The position numbers were made by a program, and so were the translations under genes. From Sesamum alatum (lineage: Eukaryota > Streptophyta > Magnoliopsida > Lamiales > Pedaliaceae): a stretch of DNA of 64,000 nt. The notes beneath the pieces are model-generated. The model was not told the origin of the DNA and did no database searches. It was given only the letters and a program-made list of their open reading frames with translations. Of the stretch, positions 9,880 to 22,676 are shown one piece after another (the stretch's first letter is position 1; each line of letters starts with the position of its first letter). The stretch covers positions 11,053,692 to 11,117,691 of the forward strand of contig JACGWO010000005.1 in the NCBI GenBank assembly GCA_034509735.1, in the 5' to 3' direction.

Positions 9880-10571
9880 GTTTTATTTATCATATAACTG
9901 CCATGGGATGCAATTTATTTTCACATTATAGATGAATATGTTAATATCTATTTATGAGATCTCGGTCATTTACTACTCTCACATTGGTTGGACCAATGTC
10001 TAAATATTAGACCCTAGACAAAATGGACATGGACTCTAGGAGTTTGTCCATGCCTTCCAATCTATGGCATAGTGAGGAAGCTAATTTAGGTCGATAGCGT
10101 GGTCTCACGAGTCGTGGCACGTCTATCGTACTTAAAAGAAGCTGCACTATGTCATGAACGAAAAGTAGACCGTTGTTACCTGTCTCACGAGTCGTGGAGG
10201 TAGCAGTTGGTCTATGGCTCGGTTGATTGGGTCGGGTCTAACGCCTAATTAGCATGATTCACTTGGAGTCCTCGGGATCATTTAAAAGGGTGAGGCAATA
10301 ATCTTGAGAATCTCGTGGAACGAGAATGGTATGGCAAACCTCCCATAGGATTCTTCCCATGCGAATCGTAAAAGCGGGATATGGGGAAATTCACTGTTCC
10401 CAAGCCCACTAGGAAAAGATTTTCCGAAAACAACGTTTGAGAGTACCGTGTTTTCGTATAAATAGTGGGAGCATTAAATGACTAAAGTCCAAGCATTTAA
10501 TTATATATACCAAACCTCCGTCTTTTAAATTCTGCTGATCGCGAACTCTATTTTTTAAATGTAGATTTAAA
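9880..10571 (+). other. leader of E2 (3' part)
   Basis: Aligns with about 2920-3599 of E1. It has both conserved palindromes (10103-10117 and 10183-10197). No gene seen. Confidence 0.85.
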
Positions 10572-11460
10572 ATGTCTAAGAACCCTTTATCAACCATTCT
10601 TGAGACCAACAAATTCAATGGAACCAATTACAACGACTGGTTGCACAATCTCAGGATAGTCCTTGATTACAAGAACCAATGTTACGTCATGGACGAGCTT
10701 CTCCCTAGGACCTTACCGGAAGGATCCACGCCAGAAGAACGTGTGACGTTCGAGACTTGGCATAAGGATAACCGGAAGGTCCGTAGCGTCATACTTGCTT
10801 CGATGACGAATGAGATTCAGAAGCAATATGAAAGGCTAGACGACGTCCCTTTCATTATGGCTCGCCTTAAGGATTGCTATGCAGTCCCCGACCGGCATAC
10901 TAGGTATGTTGTGACCAAGACGTTCTTTGGAACTAAAATGACAGAAGGATCCTCTGTACAAGAGCACGGGGTTAAAATGCTTACCCTGGTGGAAAAGCTC
11001 GAGGACCTAAAGGCAGGTCTCGATAATGAAACGTACATAGATATGATCCTTCAGTCACTCCCACCCTCCTTCGACCAATTGATTGTCAACTACAACATGA
11101 ACGCACTTGAGAAGGGCATTCATGAGTTGATCAATATGTTGGTGCAATACAAGGCAACGACCAAAAAGTCCACGCCTTTGGTATTGTTTGGAGGTACTTC
11201 AACTTTCAAAACGAAAGGCAAGGGTGTCGGATGTTGGAAAATGAAGAAAGGGAAGGGACAAGCCATCAAAGTAGCTACGAACACTAAGAGTGTTCCGATT
11301 GCCAAAGAGGGGAAAGGTAAAGGAAAGGGAAAGGTTGTCACCAAGCAACAGTCGAGGGCATGTGACATATGTATTAATTGCCGTGAGAAAAGGCATTAGA
11401 AGAGGGAGTGCCCCAAACTCTTCTCGAACCAAGGTGTATTTGTGATTGAGGTCAATAAGG
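10572..11460 (+). pseudogene. gag: gag of E2, ended early inside the zinc knuckle
   Basis: An open frame of 275 residues from the family start MSKNPLSTILE covers the whole capsid-like domain and the KGKGKGK linker. It stops at TAG 11397-11399, where other copies have TGG for the Trp in the knuckle (CX2CX4HX4C), and the Gly before the His is changed to Arg. The stop removes the last Cys of the knuckle and all pol from this frame, so E2 cannot make a normal Gag-Pol. Confidence 0.9.
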
Positions 11461-12266
11461 TCACTAATTCTACCTCTTGGGTATTAGACACCGGCTGTGG
11501 AGCTCACATTTGCAATGATTTGCAGGCGCTGAAAAGAAGTAGAAAACTGGGGTAGCGGGGATATGATCCTGAAGCTTGGGAATGGCAAGGCCATCTCGGC
11601 AGAAGCAGTAGGATCCGCCACTCTAGTAGTTAGTGATCGTATTAGCATAGAGTTAGAGCAAGTTTATTATGTACCCAATATGATTAAAAACATAATTTTC
11701 ATTCCATTGTTAGACAATAGTGGTTATGAGTTTATGATCAATAAAAATTGCTTTTATTTGATGAGGTGTAGAATTTCTCATCTACTTGGTACACTTAACA
11801 ATGGGCTCTATATCTTGCAACAAACAAACTTTGTTCTAAACACTCAACACAAGCGTAAAATAGATAATAACGGGAACGCACGACTGTGTCATGCTAGGCT
11901 AGGTCCCAAGACAGGATGAAAAGATTGGTAGACTCAAAGAGCCTAGAGGTAGGGGACTTGAGTGAGCTACCAACTTGTGAATCTTGTCTAAGAGGGAAAA
12001 TGACCAAGAAGCCCTTTGTAGGACAAAGCAGGCTTGCCACAGGTCTGTTGGACTTGGTCCATACAGACGTATGTGGACCACTAAGGACGCAGGCCCGATG
12101 TGGATTCTCCTACTTCATAACCTTTACCGATGATCATTCACGATATGGTTATGTTTACCTGATGAGGTACAAGTCTAAAGCTCTTGAGAGGTTTAAAGAA
12201 TTCAGACTTGAAGTGGAGAATCAAAACCAACTGCAAAAATTAAAGTCCTACGGTCCAACCGAGGCG
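11461..12266 (+). pseudogene. pol: protease and N-terminal integrase of E2 (interrupted)
   Basis: Protease DTGCGAHICND at about 11488-11520. Integrase zinc domain: HARLG at about 11889, then a loss of about 7 bases removing the second His and shifting frame near 11905. The next frame (from 11916) carries CESC and the core up to the second Asp region. It stops at 12266, where a solo LTR is inserted after AGGCG (12262-12266). The rest resumes at 16101. Confidence 0.9.
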
Positions 12267-13767
12267 TGTTAGAATAGGTGACCATGTAAGCCAATTTTGG
12301 CAGGAATATATAACCTATGTCTAGACAATTTCAGGTGTTTGATAAAACATATATGAATAAAGAAGTGAAAAGTTCATATGGCAATACTTTGTTTACGTTC
12401 ACTTATATCTGCTTTTACATATCTATTCACTACGCAAACAAAGCCCACGGACTGAGAATCGATTTTGGGGATTGGGACTACGCTTGGAGGTAGGTCCATG
12501 AAATCAGTCTTACCGAATCAGTCCGGAAATCTCCAAGTCAAGGAATCCCGAAAATGGGTACCGGGATTCCCTTTGAGACTTGCACTAAGCATCTGCTGTC
12601 GTATTTCATCGACGGGTGACGAAGGTCGTCTAAGCAGTGTTAGTGGGTCAGCATGCTAGGAAGCAGCTGACTGAGGTGACTCGCAGGAACCGTCTACGGA
12701 GGACCTTGAGTATGGTCTGCAAGGTATGACGTATTCCCAGTTCCAACGGTACAGGTCAAGTCCTTTGACTTGAGGAACTACTGAGTTTACCTGTGCATCA
12801 AGTCTATATCATAGATATGGTGAGAGATTGCCAAAATACTCCTGAGTAGTCATAAGTCATGTCTAGTGCAACTCGGGTATACAGAGTGACAGTAGTTTCC
12901 AAGAAAGGATCTGTCTCCTATCAAGTGGTATTGACAGTTGAGTCTCATGTATGCTCTGTGTCTTGTCCCTAAAATCTGTGGCCACAGTAACTGAACAGAA
13001 GGTAAGGTTTTCCTTGCGGCGTTTAGTAAGGACAGACCGACACTTAGGTCTAAAATGGGTACCTGCATTTTCTGTGCCCTAGACTCTAAGTGATGAGACC
13101 GAAGACAGAAGGACAAGTGTACTGTTAGGGCCTAAATGTTCATCCCCGATTATTTCACCTAGTCTCTAGTGCCATGGACCGTTGCTAGATGGCCACCCAT
13201 GGTAACGGGCGGATTCTAGGAATCCGACCAAGTCTAGCTGAAAGGTGAACCTAAAGAGTCACACCCTATCCACACACACTTAAGTATTTAATTTGGAATT
13301 AAATATTGGAGTAAAGGAATGATTAAATTAGATATAATCGGGTCCTATATTTTCTTGGAGAAATTAATTCCTTCTATTTGATAAAGGGAATTAATTTAAT
13401 AAATTTGATTTATCAAAGGGAATTGATTTAATGGGCGTAGAATAAATATTAATATTTATTTATTATATTTATTTGGCCTTTTGGAATATTTAATGGAATT
13501 TAAATATTCCATTAAATTGAAATCAACGGTTGAGATGGAAAGGGGAGATGGAAGGCTAGGATTGGTTTGACTAGGTCAAACACTAGTTTGACTAGGACTT
13601 TGACTAGGTCAAAATCCTAGTCAAATTAGAGTTCTTAGAGTTGGAGTTTAAAGAGAATTAATCCACTCCAAAATATACCGTTAATTGATAACGTGTCGTT
13701 GATTCATCCACTCCAAAATATACACTTATTCGTTGCTAGCACGACGTACAAGATATGTGGGTGGATC

Positions 13768-15775
13768 TGTTAGAATAGGTGACCATGTAAGCCAATTTTG
13801 GCAGGAATATGTAACCTATGTCTAGACAATTCTTTGGTATTTGATAAAAAACATTTATGAATAAAGAAGCGAAAATTCATTATGGCAATACTTTGTTTAC
13901 GTTCACTTATCTGCATTTACGTTTCTGTTCACTACGCAAACAAAGCCCACGGACTGAGAAACGATTTCGGGGACTGGGACTACGCTTGGAGGTAGGTCCA
14001 TGAAATCAGTCTTACCGAATCAGTCCGGAAATCTCCAAGTCAAGGAATCCCGAAAATGGGTACCAGGATTCCCTTTGAGACTTGCACTAAGCATCTGCTG
14101 TCGTATTTCATCGACGGGTGACGAAGGTCGTCTAAGCAGTGTTAGTGGGTCAGCGTGCTAGGAAGCAGCTGACTGAGGTGACTCGCGGGAACCGTCTTAC
14201 GGAGGACCTTGAGTATGGTCAGCAAGGTATGACGCGTATTCCCGGTTCCAACGGTACAGGCCAAGTCCTTTGACTTGAGAAACTGCTGAGTTTACCTGTG
14301 CGTCAGGTCTGTATCTTAGATATGGTGAGAGATTGCCAAAATACTCTTGAGTAGTCATAAGCCATGTCTAGTGCAGCTCGGGTGCACAAAGTGACAATAG
14401 TTTCCAAGAAAGGATCTGTCTCCTGTCAAAAGGTGTTGACAGTTGAGTCTCATATATGCTCTGTGTCTTGTCCCTGAAATCTGTGGCCACAGTGACTGAA
14501 CAGAAGGGAAAAGGTTTCCCTTGCGGGGTTTAGTGAGGACAGACCGACACTTAGGTCCAAAATGGGTACCTGCATTTTTCCGTGCCCTAGACCCTAAGTG
14601 ATGAGACCGAAGACAGAAGGACAAGTGTACTGTTAGAGCCTGAATGTTCATCCCCGAATATTTCACCTAGTCTCTAGTGCCATGGACCGTTGCTAGATGG
14701 CCACCCATGGTAACGGACGGATTCTAGGAATCCGACCAAGTCTAGCTGAATGGTGAACCTAAAGAGTCACACACTATCCACACACACTTAGTATTTAATT
14801 TGGAATTAAATATTTGAGTAAAGGAATGATTAAATTAGATTTAATCGGGTCCTATATTTTCTTGGAGAAATTAATTCCTTCTATTTGATAAAAGGGATTA
14901 AATTAATAAATAGGATTTATTGAAAGGGTTGATTTAATGGGCTTAGAATAAATTATAATATTAATTTATTATATTATATTTATTCTTTTAGCCTTTTGGA
15001 ATATTTAATAGGATTTAAATATTCCATTAAATTAAAATCAACGGTTGAGATGGAAATGGGAGATGGAAGGCTAGGATTCGTTTGACTAGGTCAAACACTA
15101 GTTTGACTAGGACTTTGACTAGGTCAAAATCCTAGTCAAATTAGGTTACTTAGAGTTTGAGTTTAAAGAGGATTAAACTCTTCCTCTATATAAACCTCTA
15201 GCTTCCAACATTTGAGAGATTGATGATTCTTGAAACACACACACAACACACACTCTCCCCTTCCTCCTACCTCTCGTCCGCCCCTCTCTCTTTCTCCAAC
15301 AAGAAAGTATTTTTTCCTTAGTTCTTTTTGTTCTTGGAACATCAAGAACTTAGACGAACCAATACCGTTAATTGATAACGTGTTATTGATTCGTCCACTC
15401 CAAAATAATACTTGTTCGTTGCTAGCACGACGTGCAAGAATACGTGGGTGGATCGTGTGTCACGATTTGGAGGATCTCAAGAACGAGGTCTTGGTGCAAA
15501 ACCGGGAACAACGCGAGTAGCAGTTGAAGACGAAAACGACAACGGGTAGGTCTCGTTTAAGATTTTCGTCTCTCTTTATTTTTCAACTCTATGGCCTCCA
15601 TGATTTATTTATTTATTTTATGATCATGAGATACACCGAACGCCCGGGAACCTCAAGGGCACACCCCTTGAGCGTGTTCTTTAAATTAAAAGCATGCCTT
15701 TTATTTTAATATGTTTATTTTTACCGCGCTTCCACATTCGCGCAATTTCCGGGACGATCCACCGGATTTCTATCA
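13768..15775 (+). repeat. solo family A LTR nested in the outer solo LTR, TSD GGATC
   Basis: Starts TGTTAGAATAGG, ends TTTCTATCA, 2008 bases, flanked by GGATC (13763-13767 and 15776-15780). It keeps a W-box cluster (15080-15141) and TATATAAA (15187-15194), so its promoter parts are intact. It is younger than the LTR it interrupts. Confidence 0.95.
15080..15194 (+). promoter_or_regulatory. W-box cluster and TATA box in inner solo LTR
   Basis: Repeated TTTGACTAGG/GGTCAAA motifs at 15080-15141, then TATATAAA at 15187-15194, in the same order and spacing as in E1. A solo LTR with this promoter could drive outward transcription; no expression evidence is available. Confidence 0.55.
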
Positions 15776-16105
15776 GGATCGTGTGTCACGATTTGGAGGG
15801 TCTCAAGAACGAGATCTCGGTGCAAAACGGGGAACAACGCGTGTAGCCGTTGAAGACGAAAACGACAACGGGTAGGTCTCGTTTAATATTTTCGTCCTCT
15901 TTAATTTTCTACCCTATGGCCTCCATGATCTTTTATATGTTCTTTAATCATGAGATACACCGAACACCCGGGAATCTCAAGGGTACACCCCTTGAGCGTG
16001 TTCTTTAATTCATTAAAGCATGCTTTAATTTTTTTTATTTTATTTTACATCGCGCTTCCGCATTCGCGCAATTTGCGGGGACGATCCACGATTTCTTTCA
16101 AGGCG

Positions 16106-18442
16106 GAGAATACCTTAGTACCGAGTTCCTTAATTATCTAAAAGAAAATTGTACAATATCAGAATGGCCACCTCCCGGGACACCACAATTGAATGGTATC
16201 TTTGAAATGAGGAATCGAACCCTGTTGCACATGGTTCGATCTATTATGAGTTTTACCAAATTGCCCTTGTCCTTTTGTGGCTATGCATTGAAAACGGCGG
16301 CCAAATTGTTAAATTTGGCGTCAACTAGTGTATTGACCCAAACGCCATATGAGATATGGCACGGCAAGCCTGCGTCCTACAACTAATTGAAAGTGTGGGT
16401 AGCCCGCATACGTCGAGAGGTTAGTGGGAGATAAGCTAGAATCTAGGTCTAGCTTATGCAGGTTCGTTGGATACCCTAAAGAAACTGCGGGTTATTACTT
16501 TTATGACCCCTTGGAGAAAAAGGTATTAGTTTCAAGGAATGCAGTGTTCTTGGAACAAGGCTTTCCAGAGGATATCCAACCTGATGAACTGATCCTTGAG
16601 GAATCAAGTGATGGAAATCAGTCAACAGAGGAAGCCGCAGATTCCTCGTTTAGAGGATTCAGGATAGACACCCGAAGGGCTGGCCGACCTCGAGAAGTCC
16701 AACATGCTAGGCATGAACCGCCAGCTCCTATACAGTCAGCGCCCACAGTCATCACTGACGTTCCCGTTCTCCGTAGGTCAACTAGAGAGTCTAGACCTCC
16801 AATGAGATATGGCTTTCTAAATACGACCGGTCTTTTGGATAACGATCCTAAGACATACGGAGAAGCGATGTCTGACATCGACTCCGGGAAATGGCTTGAG
16901 GCCATGAAAATCGAAATAGACTCCATGAGCGAGAACTAAGTCTGGAGACTTGTAGATCCACCGAAAGGTGTTAAGCCAGTTCGCTGTAAGTGGGTCTATA
17001 AGCGCAAACTTGGCGTTGATGGAGAAGTCACGACTTTTAAGGCTGGGCTAGTAGCTAAGGGGTACAGTCAACGACCCGGGGTCGACTTTGAGGACACTTA
17101 CTCGCCGGTAGCCATGGCTAAATCCATTCGGATCTTGCTCGCCATAGCAGCATGGTATGACTATGAGATATGGCAGATGGACGTGAAAACGGCCTTCCTC
17201 AATGGTTTCGTTGAGGAAGAGATCTATATGGATCAGCCGGAGGGTTTCACAGTCACTAGAGAAGAACAGAAGCTCTATCGTCTCCAGAAGTCCATCTATG
17301 GCCTCAAACAAGCATCCCAAAGTTGGAACATTCACTTTGATGAAGTGATACGGGGCTATGACTTCATCAAAAACGAATCCGACCCTTGTGTATACAAGAA
17401 GGTCAGTAGGAGCTCTATAGTGTTCCTAGTGCTTTATGTGGATGACATTCTACTCATAGGTAATGATGTTAGAATGTTGGATGACACAAAAGCATGGTTA
17501 TCAACCCATTTTTCCATGAAGGACTTGGGTGAAGCCTCCTACATCCTAGGCATCCAGATTGTCAGGGACAGATCTAAAAGGATGTTAGGGCTCACCCAAA
17601 ACTCGTATATGGATGAAGTCCTAAAGAGATATCGGATGGACAACTCCAAACGAGGATTCCTTCCCATGAGGCATGGGATCAAGTTATCCAAGAAACAGTC
17701 CTTGCAGACTGATGAGGAACTTGAACGGATGAAAGTCATCCCCTATACTTCTACCGTAGGTAGCATCCAATATGCGGTCCACTGCACCAGGCCTGACATT
17801 GCTTACGCTTTGAGCGTGACAAGCAGATATCAGTCTTGTGCAGGAGAGGCACATTGGAATGCTGTTAAGGGCATCCTTAAGTACCTAAGGAGGACTAAAG
17901 AAATATTCTTAGTCTATGGCAATGGAGAGCTGATCCTGGAAGGCTTTAGCGACGCTAGCTTCCAGTCTGATGACGATGATGCCAAATCTCAATGGGGTTA
18001 TGTATTCAGGCTCAATGGAGAAGCAGTGGCTTGGAAAAGTTCCAAGCAAGCAACCACTGCTGACTCCACCACTGAGGCCGAATACATAGCAGCTTCAGAA
18101 GCTGCCAAGGGAGCGGTCTGGATGAGAAACTACATCCAAGAGTTGGGTGTGGTACGTAGCATCGCCGGGCCCGTTGTCATCTTTTGTGATAACAACGGTG
18201 CAATAGCGCAAGCAAAGGAATCGAGATCTCATCACCATTCCAAACATATTCTTAGACGCTACCATCTTCTAAGAGAAATGGTAGGAAGAGGTGACGTTCG
18301 GATGGACCGAGTCAACTCAGCAGACAACACAGCAGATCCGCTGACAAAGCCTATGTCGCAGAGCGCTCATACGCAACATCTTGAGAAGATGGGGATTAGA
18401 CATATGGGCGATTGGCTTTACGGTCAAGTGGGAGATTGTTAG
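16106..18442 (+). pseudogene. pol: C-terminal integrase, RT and RNase H of E2
   Basis: Resumes at GGEYLSTEF after the solo LTR. The third acidic residue is present (Glu in NGIFEMRNRTLL, about 16190-16225). Stops: TAA at 16384-16386, then TAA 16937-16939 where others have CAA. From 16424 one frame runs to 18442 with only that second stop, and the 442 residues from 17114 are fully open: QMDVKTAFLNG (about 17175), YVDD (17435-17446), RNase H with ADPLTKPMS (about 18335). The usual stop codon after GDWL is lost, so the frame runs over the purine tract into the LTR. Confidence 0.92.
18426..18435 (+). other. polypurine tract of E2
   Basis: AAGTGGGAGA, one base before the 3' LTR at 18437. Confidence 0.85.
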
Positions 18443-21400
18443 AATAGGTGACCATGTAGCCAATCTTGGCAGGCGAAATGTAACCTATTGTTAGAATAGG
18501 TGACCAGAAAGCCAATAGGTTTGGCGATTTGTAACCTATTTGACAACTTGATGTAAATGTAATATTATTATGTGATGAATAAGATGAGTGTTCGTCACCA
18601 ATGGTACCTTCTTTGTTGCGCTCATCTTACATTTGTTAAAACGGTGTTTAACTTATATCGCAACAAAGCCCATAGATCATGGATAACAACTCGTGCAGTT
18701 GGGCCACGCATTGGATGGTGGTCATGAAACCAACTGATTAAGAGTTGGGTCTGAAACGTTCCAAGTAGAGGACCTCGAGACAGGGCATTGAGAGTCCTAT
18801 TGAGACTTGCGTCAAGAGTCGTGTTCATTAGATGAGTGTCGTGTTTCATCGGCGACAGGCGTGGGACGCCTACACGATCTTGATGGTTGGTCGACTGGGG
18901 TCGAGCCGACTGGACTGACTCGCGGGGGATCATCATATGGAAGCCTTGGAGGCTTGGTTGGTATGATTGGTTTTTCCCGGTTCCGATAGTACGGGAGTAA
19001 TCCTCAGACGTGAGGGATCATGGCAGTCGCGTGCACATGACGGCTGCATCTTGGATCTGGCGAGAGGTAATCATTCTGTAAGATGATTACCATAAGCCTT
19101 GTCCAGTGCAGTCGGAATGTGTAGCGAGGACGGGGGATTCCAAGAAGAGGATCTGTCCCCTGTCAGTATGGGACAGAGGTATCTCCTATGCACTCGGAGA
19201 CACGTTTATGCTGTTTGAAGCTGTGGCCACAGTGGTTGGTCGAACAGGGAATGGTTTCCTGTGTCGACGCAATGAAGCATACGTGGTCTCGAGTATTAAG
19301 CATAGATGCCTAGTCAAAGATGGGAACCGACGCCCAATTCCATACCCTAGACTAAAGCCGGGAGACTGTAGACGGAAGGATCGTACCCGTACGAAATCGG
19401 TGCCTAAATGTTCACGCCAATTCACCTAGTCTCTAGTGCCATGGACCGTTGCTAGACGGCCACCCATGGTAACGGGCCCTTGTGGGATACGGGCCCAAGT
19501 CTAGTTGAGGGTGAACCTAAAGGGTCACACACAAATCATCGAGGAGGTTGAGAGATCGACTTGGAGTCAATCTCGAAGGATAAAATAAGTAATTGGATTA
19601 CTTAAGGGAAAGTCCATTGGATGGATGGGCCGATATTGTATCGGGCTTCCGTTTAATCGATAAATTGGATTTTCGATTAAATATGGAGAGTTGAGATGTT
19701 GAGACGTTGGATCTTTTAATTGGATTAAAAGATCAACGGGAATAATTTAAATGGATATTAAATTGGATTTAATGTTGGGTTCGTCATAATTGGATTAAGA
19801 TAAAACTCGGTCCGTTAAATTATACCCGAGAGGAGAAATAATTCCTATTTTGGAATAGGAAGAAGTTGGACTTCTTCCCTTAATTAAACATGGCCGACAT
19901 GCTCCCTTGGAGGAAGCAAAATCAGCCATGTTTCATGCTAGGTGGTATGTTGACTTATCTCTTTTGGAAAGAGACAAATCAACTTCAATCAAGCTCTTCC
20001 CTTTTGGTATGATTTGATCATACCATAAATTTTGGTAGGCTTGATTGAAGAATTGATGGCGATTGATTAGAATGAATCTAGACATTCTTGGATGAACCTA
20101 GACACATTCCAATAATCACATTAATTATGTATATATATTAGAATATACAACACCAAACATATGTGATTCATTATTCATCTTTTTCTAGGAAAAAGAGAAG
20201 ACAAAATCCCTCTCCTCTCTCTCAACTCTCGGCCCTCTTCTCCCTGTCCTACACTTGTGTTCTTCACTTGATTTTGAATCAAGAAGAAGAACAAAGTAAG
20301 TTTAAGAGAGCACTAATGCATAGTGTTCTTCTCTTAAACCGATTCCTTTTTAAACCCGTTCTTTTCTAGCAAGAAGAACGTGTGTTTCTTCCAGTGTGGT
20401 GTGGATCACCTTTGGAGAATCCATACGTTTGGATTTCATGAGCATTCCAGAGAAGGAACAATGCAAGTAGCCGGATCATGCGCTAAACAATCAAAGGTAA
20501 TGGTTTATTACGCTTTGATTGATTATATGTATTTATCTATGCCCTATGTGTTTAATATTCATTTTCAATATTTACACATCCTACATCGAACGCCCGGTTG
20601 AGCACCAAAGGGCACAACCCTTGGGATTCGTATTTTAAATTAGGTTTGATTTAATTTACACACCTTTTCCTCGCTTCCTCGCTTCCGCTCGCGCTCCCGG
20701 GCGGATCCGCTTGTCCTTCACCTATGTCTAGACAATTTCAAGGATTTGATATATTATTAATGAATAAAGAAGTGAAATTCATTTGGCATTACTTTGTTTG
20801 TGTTCACTTTATCTGCTTTATACATACCTGTTCACTACGCAAACAAAACCCACGGACTGAAAACGTATTTCGGGGACTGGGACTACGCTTGGAGGTAGGT
20901 CCATGAAATCAGTCCCTCCGAATCAGTCCGGAAATCTCCAAGTCAAGGAATCTCGAAAATGGGTACCAAGATTCCCCTTGAGACTTGCACTAAGCATCTA
21001 CTGTCGCATTTCATCGACGGGTGACGAAGGTCGTCTAAGCAGTGTTAGTGGGTTAGCCTGCTAGGGAGCGGCTGACTGAGGTGACTCGCGGGAACCGTCT
21101 TACGGAGGACCTTGAGTAAGGTCGGCTAGGTATGACGTGTATTCCCAATTCCAACAGTACATGTCAAGTCCTTTGACTTGAGGAACTGCTGAGTTTACCT
21201 GTATATCAGGGCTATATCTTATATATGGTGAAAGATTGCCAAGATGCACTTGAGTAGTCATAAGCCATGTCTAGTGCACCTCCGGTGTACAGAGTGACAG
21301 TAATTTCCAAGAAAGGATCTGTCTCCTGTTAAAAGGCATTGACACTTGAGTCTCACATATGCTCTGTGTCTTGTCCCTAAAATCTGTGGCCACAAGTAAC

Positions 21401-22654
21401 TGAACAGAAGGGAAGGTTTCCCTTGCGGCGTTTAGTAAGGACAGACCGACACTTAGGTCCAAAATGGGTACCTGCAATTTCCGTGCCCTAGACCCTAAGT
21501 AGTGAGACCGAAGATGGAAGGACAAGTGTACTATTAGAGCCAAAATGTTCATCCCCGAATATTCACCTAGTCTCTAGTGCCATGGACTGTTGCTAGATGG
21601 CCACCCATGGTAACGGGCGGATTCTAGGAATTCGACCAAGTCTAGCTGAAAGGTGAATCTAAAGAGTCACACACAATCCACGCACATTAAGTATTTAATT
21701 TAGAAAATATTTGGAGAAATGGAATGATTAAAGTGGATTTAATCGGGTCCTTAATTTTGTTGGAAAGAGTTAATTCCTTTTATTAGATAAAAGGAATTAA
21801 TCTAATAAATTAGATTTATTAGAAAATTAATTTAATGGGCCTAGAACAAATATTTATATTTATTATATTTATTTATTGCCCTTTGGAATATTTAAATAGG
21901 TTTTAAATATTCCATTAAATTAAATTAATGGTTGAGATTAAAAGGAGAGATGGATGACTAGGATTAATTTGACTAGGTCAAAATACTACTTTGACTAGGA
22001 CTTTGACTAGGTCAAAAATCCTAGTCAAATTAGTCTTCTAGAGTTGGAGTTTGAAGAGGATTAAACTCCTCCTCTATAAATACTCCTAGCCTTTCACCTT
22101 TGGAAGGATGATGAATCTTGAAACACACACACACACACACTCTTCTCTCCCTCTCCTCTCTCGTCCGCCCTCTCTCTCTTTTCTCTCCAAGAAAATTGTT
22201 TTTCTTGTTCTTTTGTTCTTGGAACAATTGAATATAAGAGGATTAATCCCGTTAACCTAATAACGTGTGATTGATCCATCCTCTCCTAAATACTTGTTTG
22301 TTTGCTAGCACGACGTGCAAGATAAATGGGTGGATTGTGTGTCACAATTTGGAGAGTCTCATATACGAGATTTGGTGCAAATCGGGGAACAACACGAGTA
22401 CCGGTTAGAAGACGAAAACGACAATCGGTAGGTTCCGATTTATTTTTCGTCCCTCTTTTATTTTTAATCCTATGGCCTCCATGATTCTTATATGCTTTTA
22501 ATTCATGAGATACACCAAACACCCGGGAACTTCAAGGGAACACCCCTTGAACGTGTTCTTTATTTTCCGTAAAAGCATGTTTAAATTTCGTTATTTAAAT
22601 TTATACCGCGCTTCCGCATTCGCGCTATTTCCAGGGATGATCCACAATCTTTCA
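18437..22654 (+). repeat. 3' LTR of E2, interrupted by a family B solo LTR
   Basis: Starts TGTTAGAATAGGTGACC at 18437, is broken after 18488, resumes at 20726 and ends TCTTTCA at 22654. Without the insert it is about 1981 bases. TATAAA at 22075-22080, CA repeat near 22121-22140 and the U5 hairpin TTCAAGGG/CCCTTGAA at 22531-22551 are present. Confidence 0.92.
18489..20720 (+). repeat. solo family B LTR, TSD CCTAT
   Basis: 2232 bases, TGTTAGAATAGGTGACCAG to TTGTCCTTCA, flanked by CCTAT (18484-18488 and 20721-20725). It closely matches the LTRs of E10. A 9-bp inverted repeat TGGTATGAT/ATCATACCA lies at 20005-20025 and a TATATATA box at about 20130-20137. The frame at 19106-19429 is also open in one E10 LTR but not the other and resembles no protein I know. 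Confidence 0.95.
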
Positions 22655-22676
22655 CGATATTGTTTGGAGGCGCTTC
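22655..22676 (+). pseudogene. gag: gag scrap of E6 between E2 and E5
   Basis: These 22 bases match the end of the gag capsid region (about 4207-4225 of E1, residues near VLFGGAS). The same gag continues at 30988 in the correct register after E5 is removed, so this is the left edge of E6. The remaining 5' part of E6 should lie beyond the left end of the window, behind E2. Confidence 0.8.

Larger units (their letters stand above)
12267..16100 (+). repeat. solo family A LTR in E2 integrase (outer), TSD AGGCG
   Basis: Starts TGTTAGAATAGG at 12267 and ends TTTCTTTCA at 16100, with AGGCG on each side (12262-12266 and 16101-16105). Without the inner LTR and its TSD copy it is about 1821 bases. It has lost the stretch that holds the TATA box and CT-rich start region (junction near 13661), so it should lack a normal LTR promoter. 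A solo LTR with intact TSD is the usual product of LTR-LTR recombination. Confidence 0.93.
9880..22654 (+). mobile_element. Ty1/copia retrotransposon E2 (family A), host of several insertions
   Basis: Leader from 9880, gag-pol from 10572, purine tract 18426-18435, 3' LTR to 22654. Its 5' LTR, PBS and early leader are absent from the window, probably displaced to the left by the inverted LTR and E1. Insertions: nested solo LTRs 12267-16100 in integrase and a family B solo LTR 18489-20720 in its own 3' LTR. The sequence following 22654 is gag of E6, so E2 appears to have inserted in E6. Confidence 0.9.

Noticed and set aside
19106..19429. Frame of 107 residues in the family B LTR, also open at 58084-58407
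   Set aside because: It recurs only because the LTR recurs, is broken in the third copy (43749), and an antisense frame over the same DNA is open as well.
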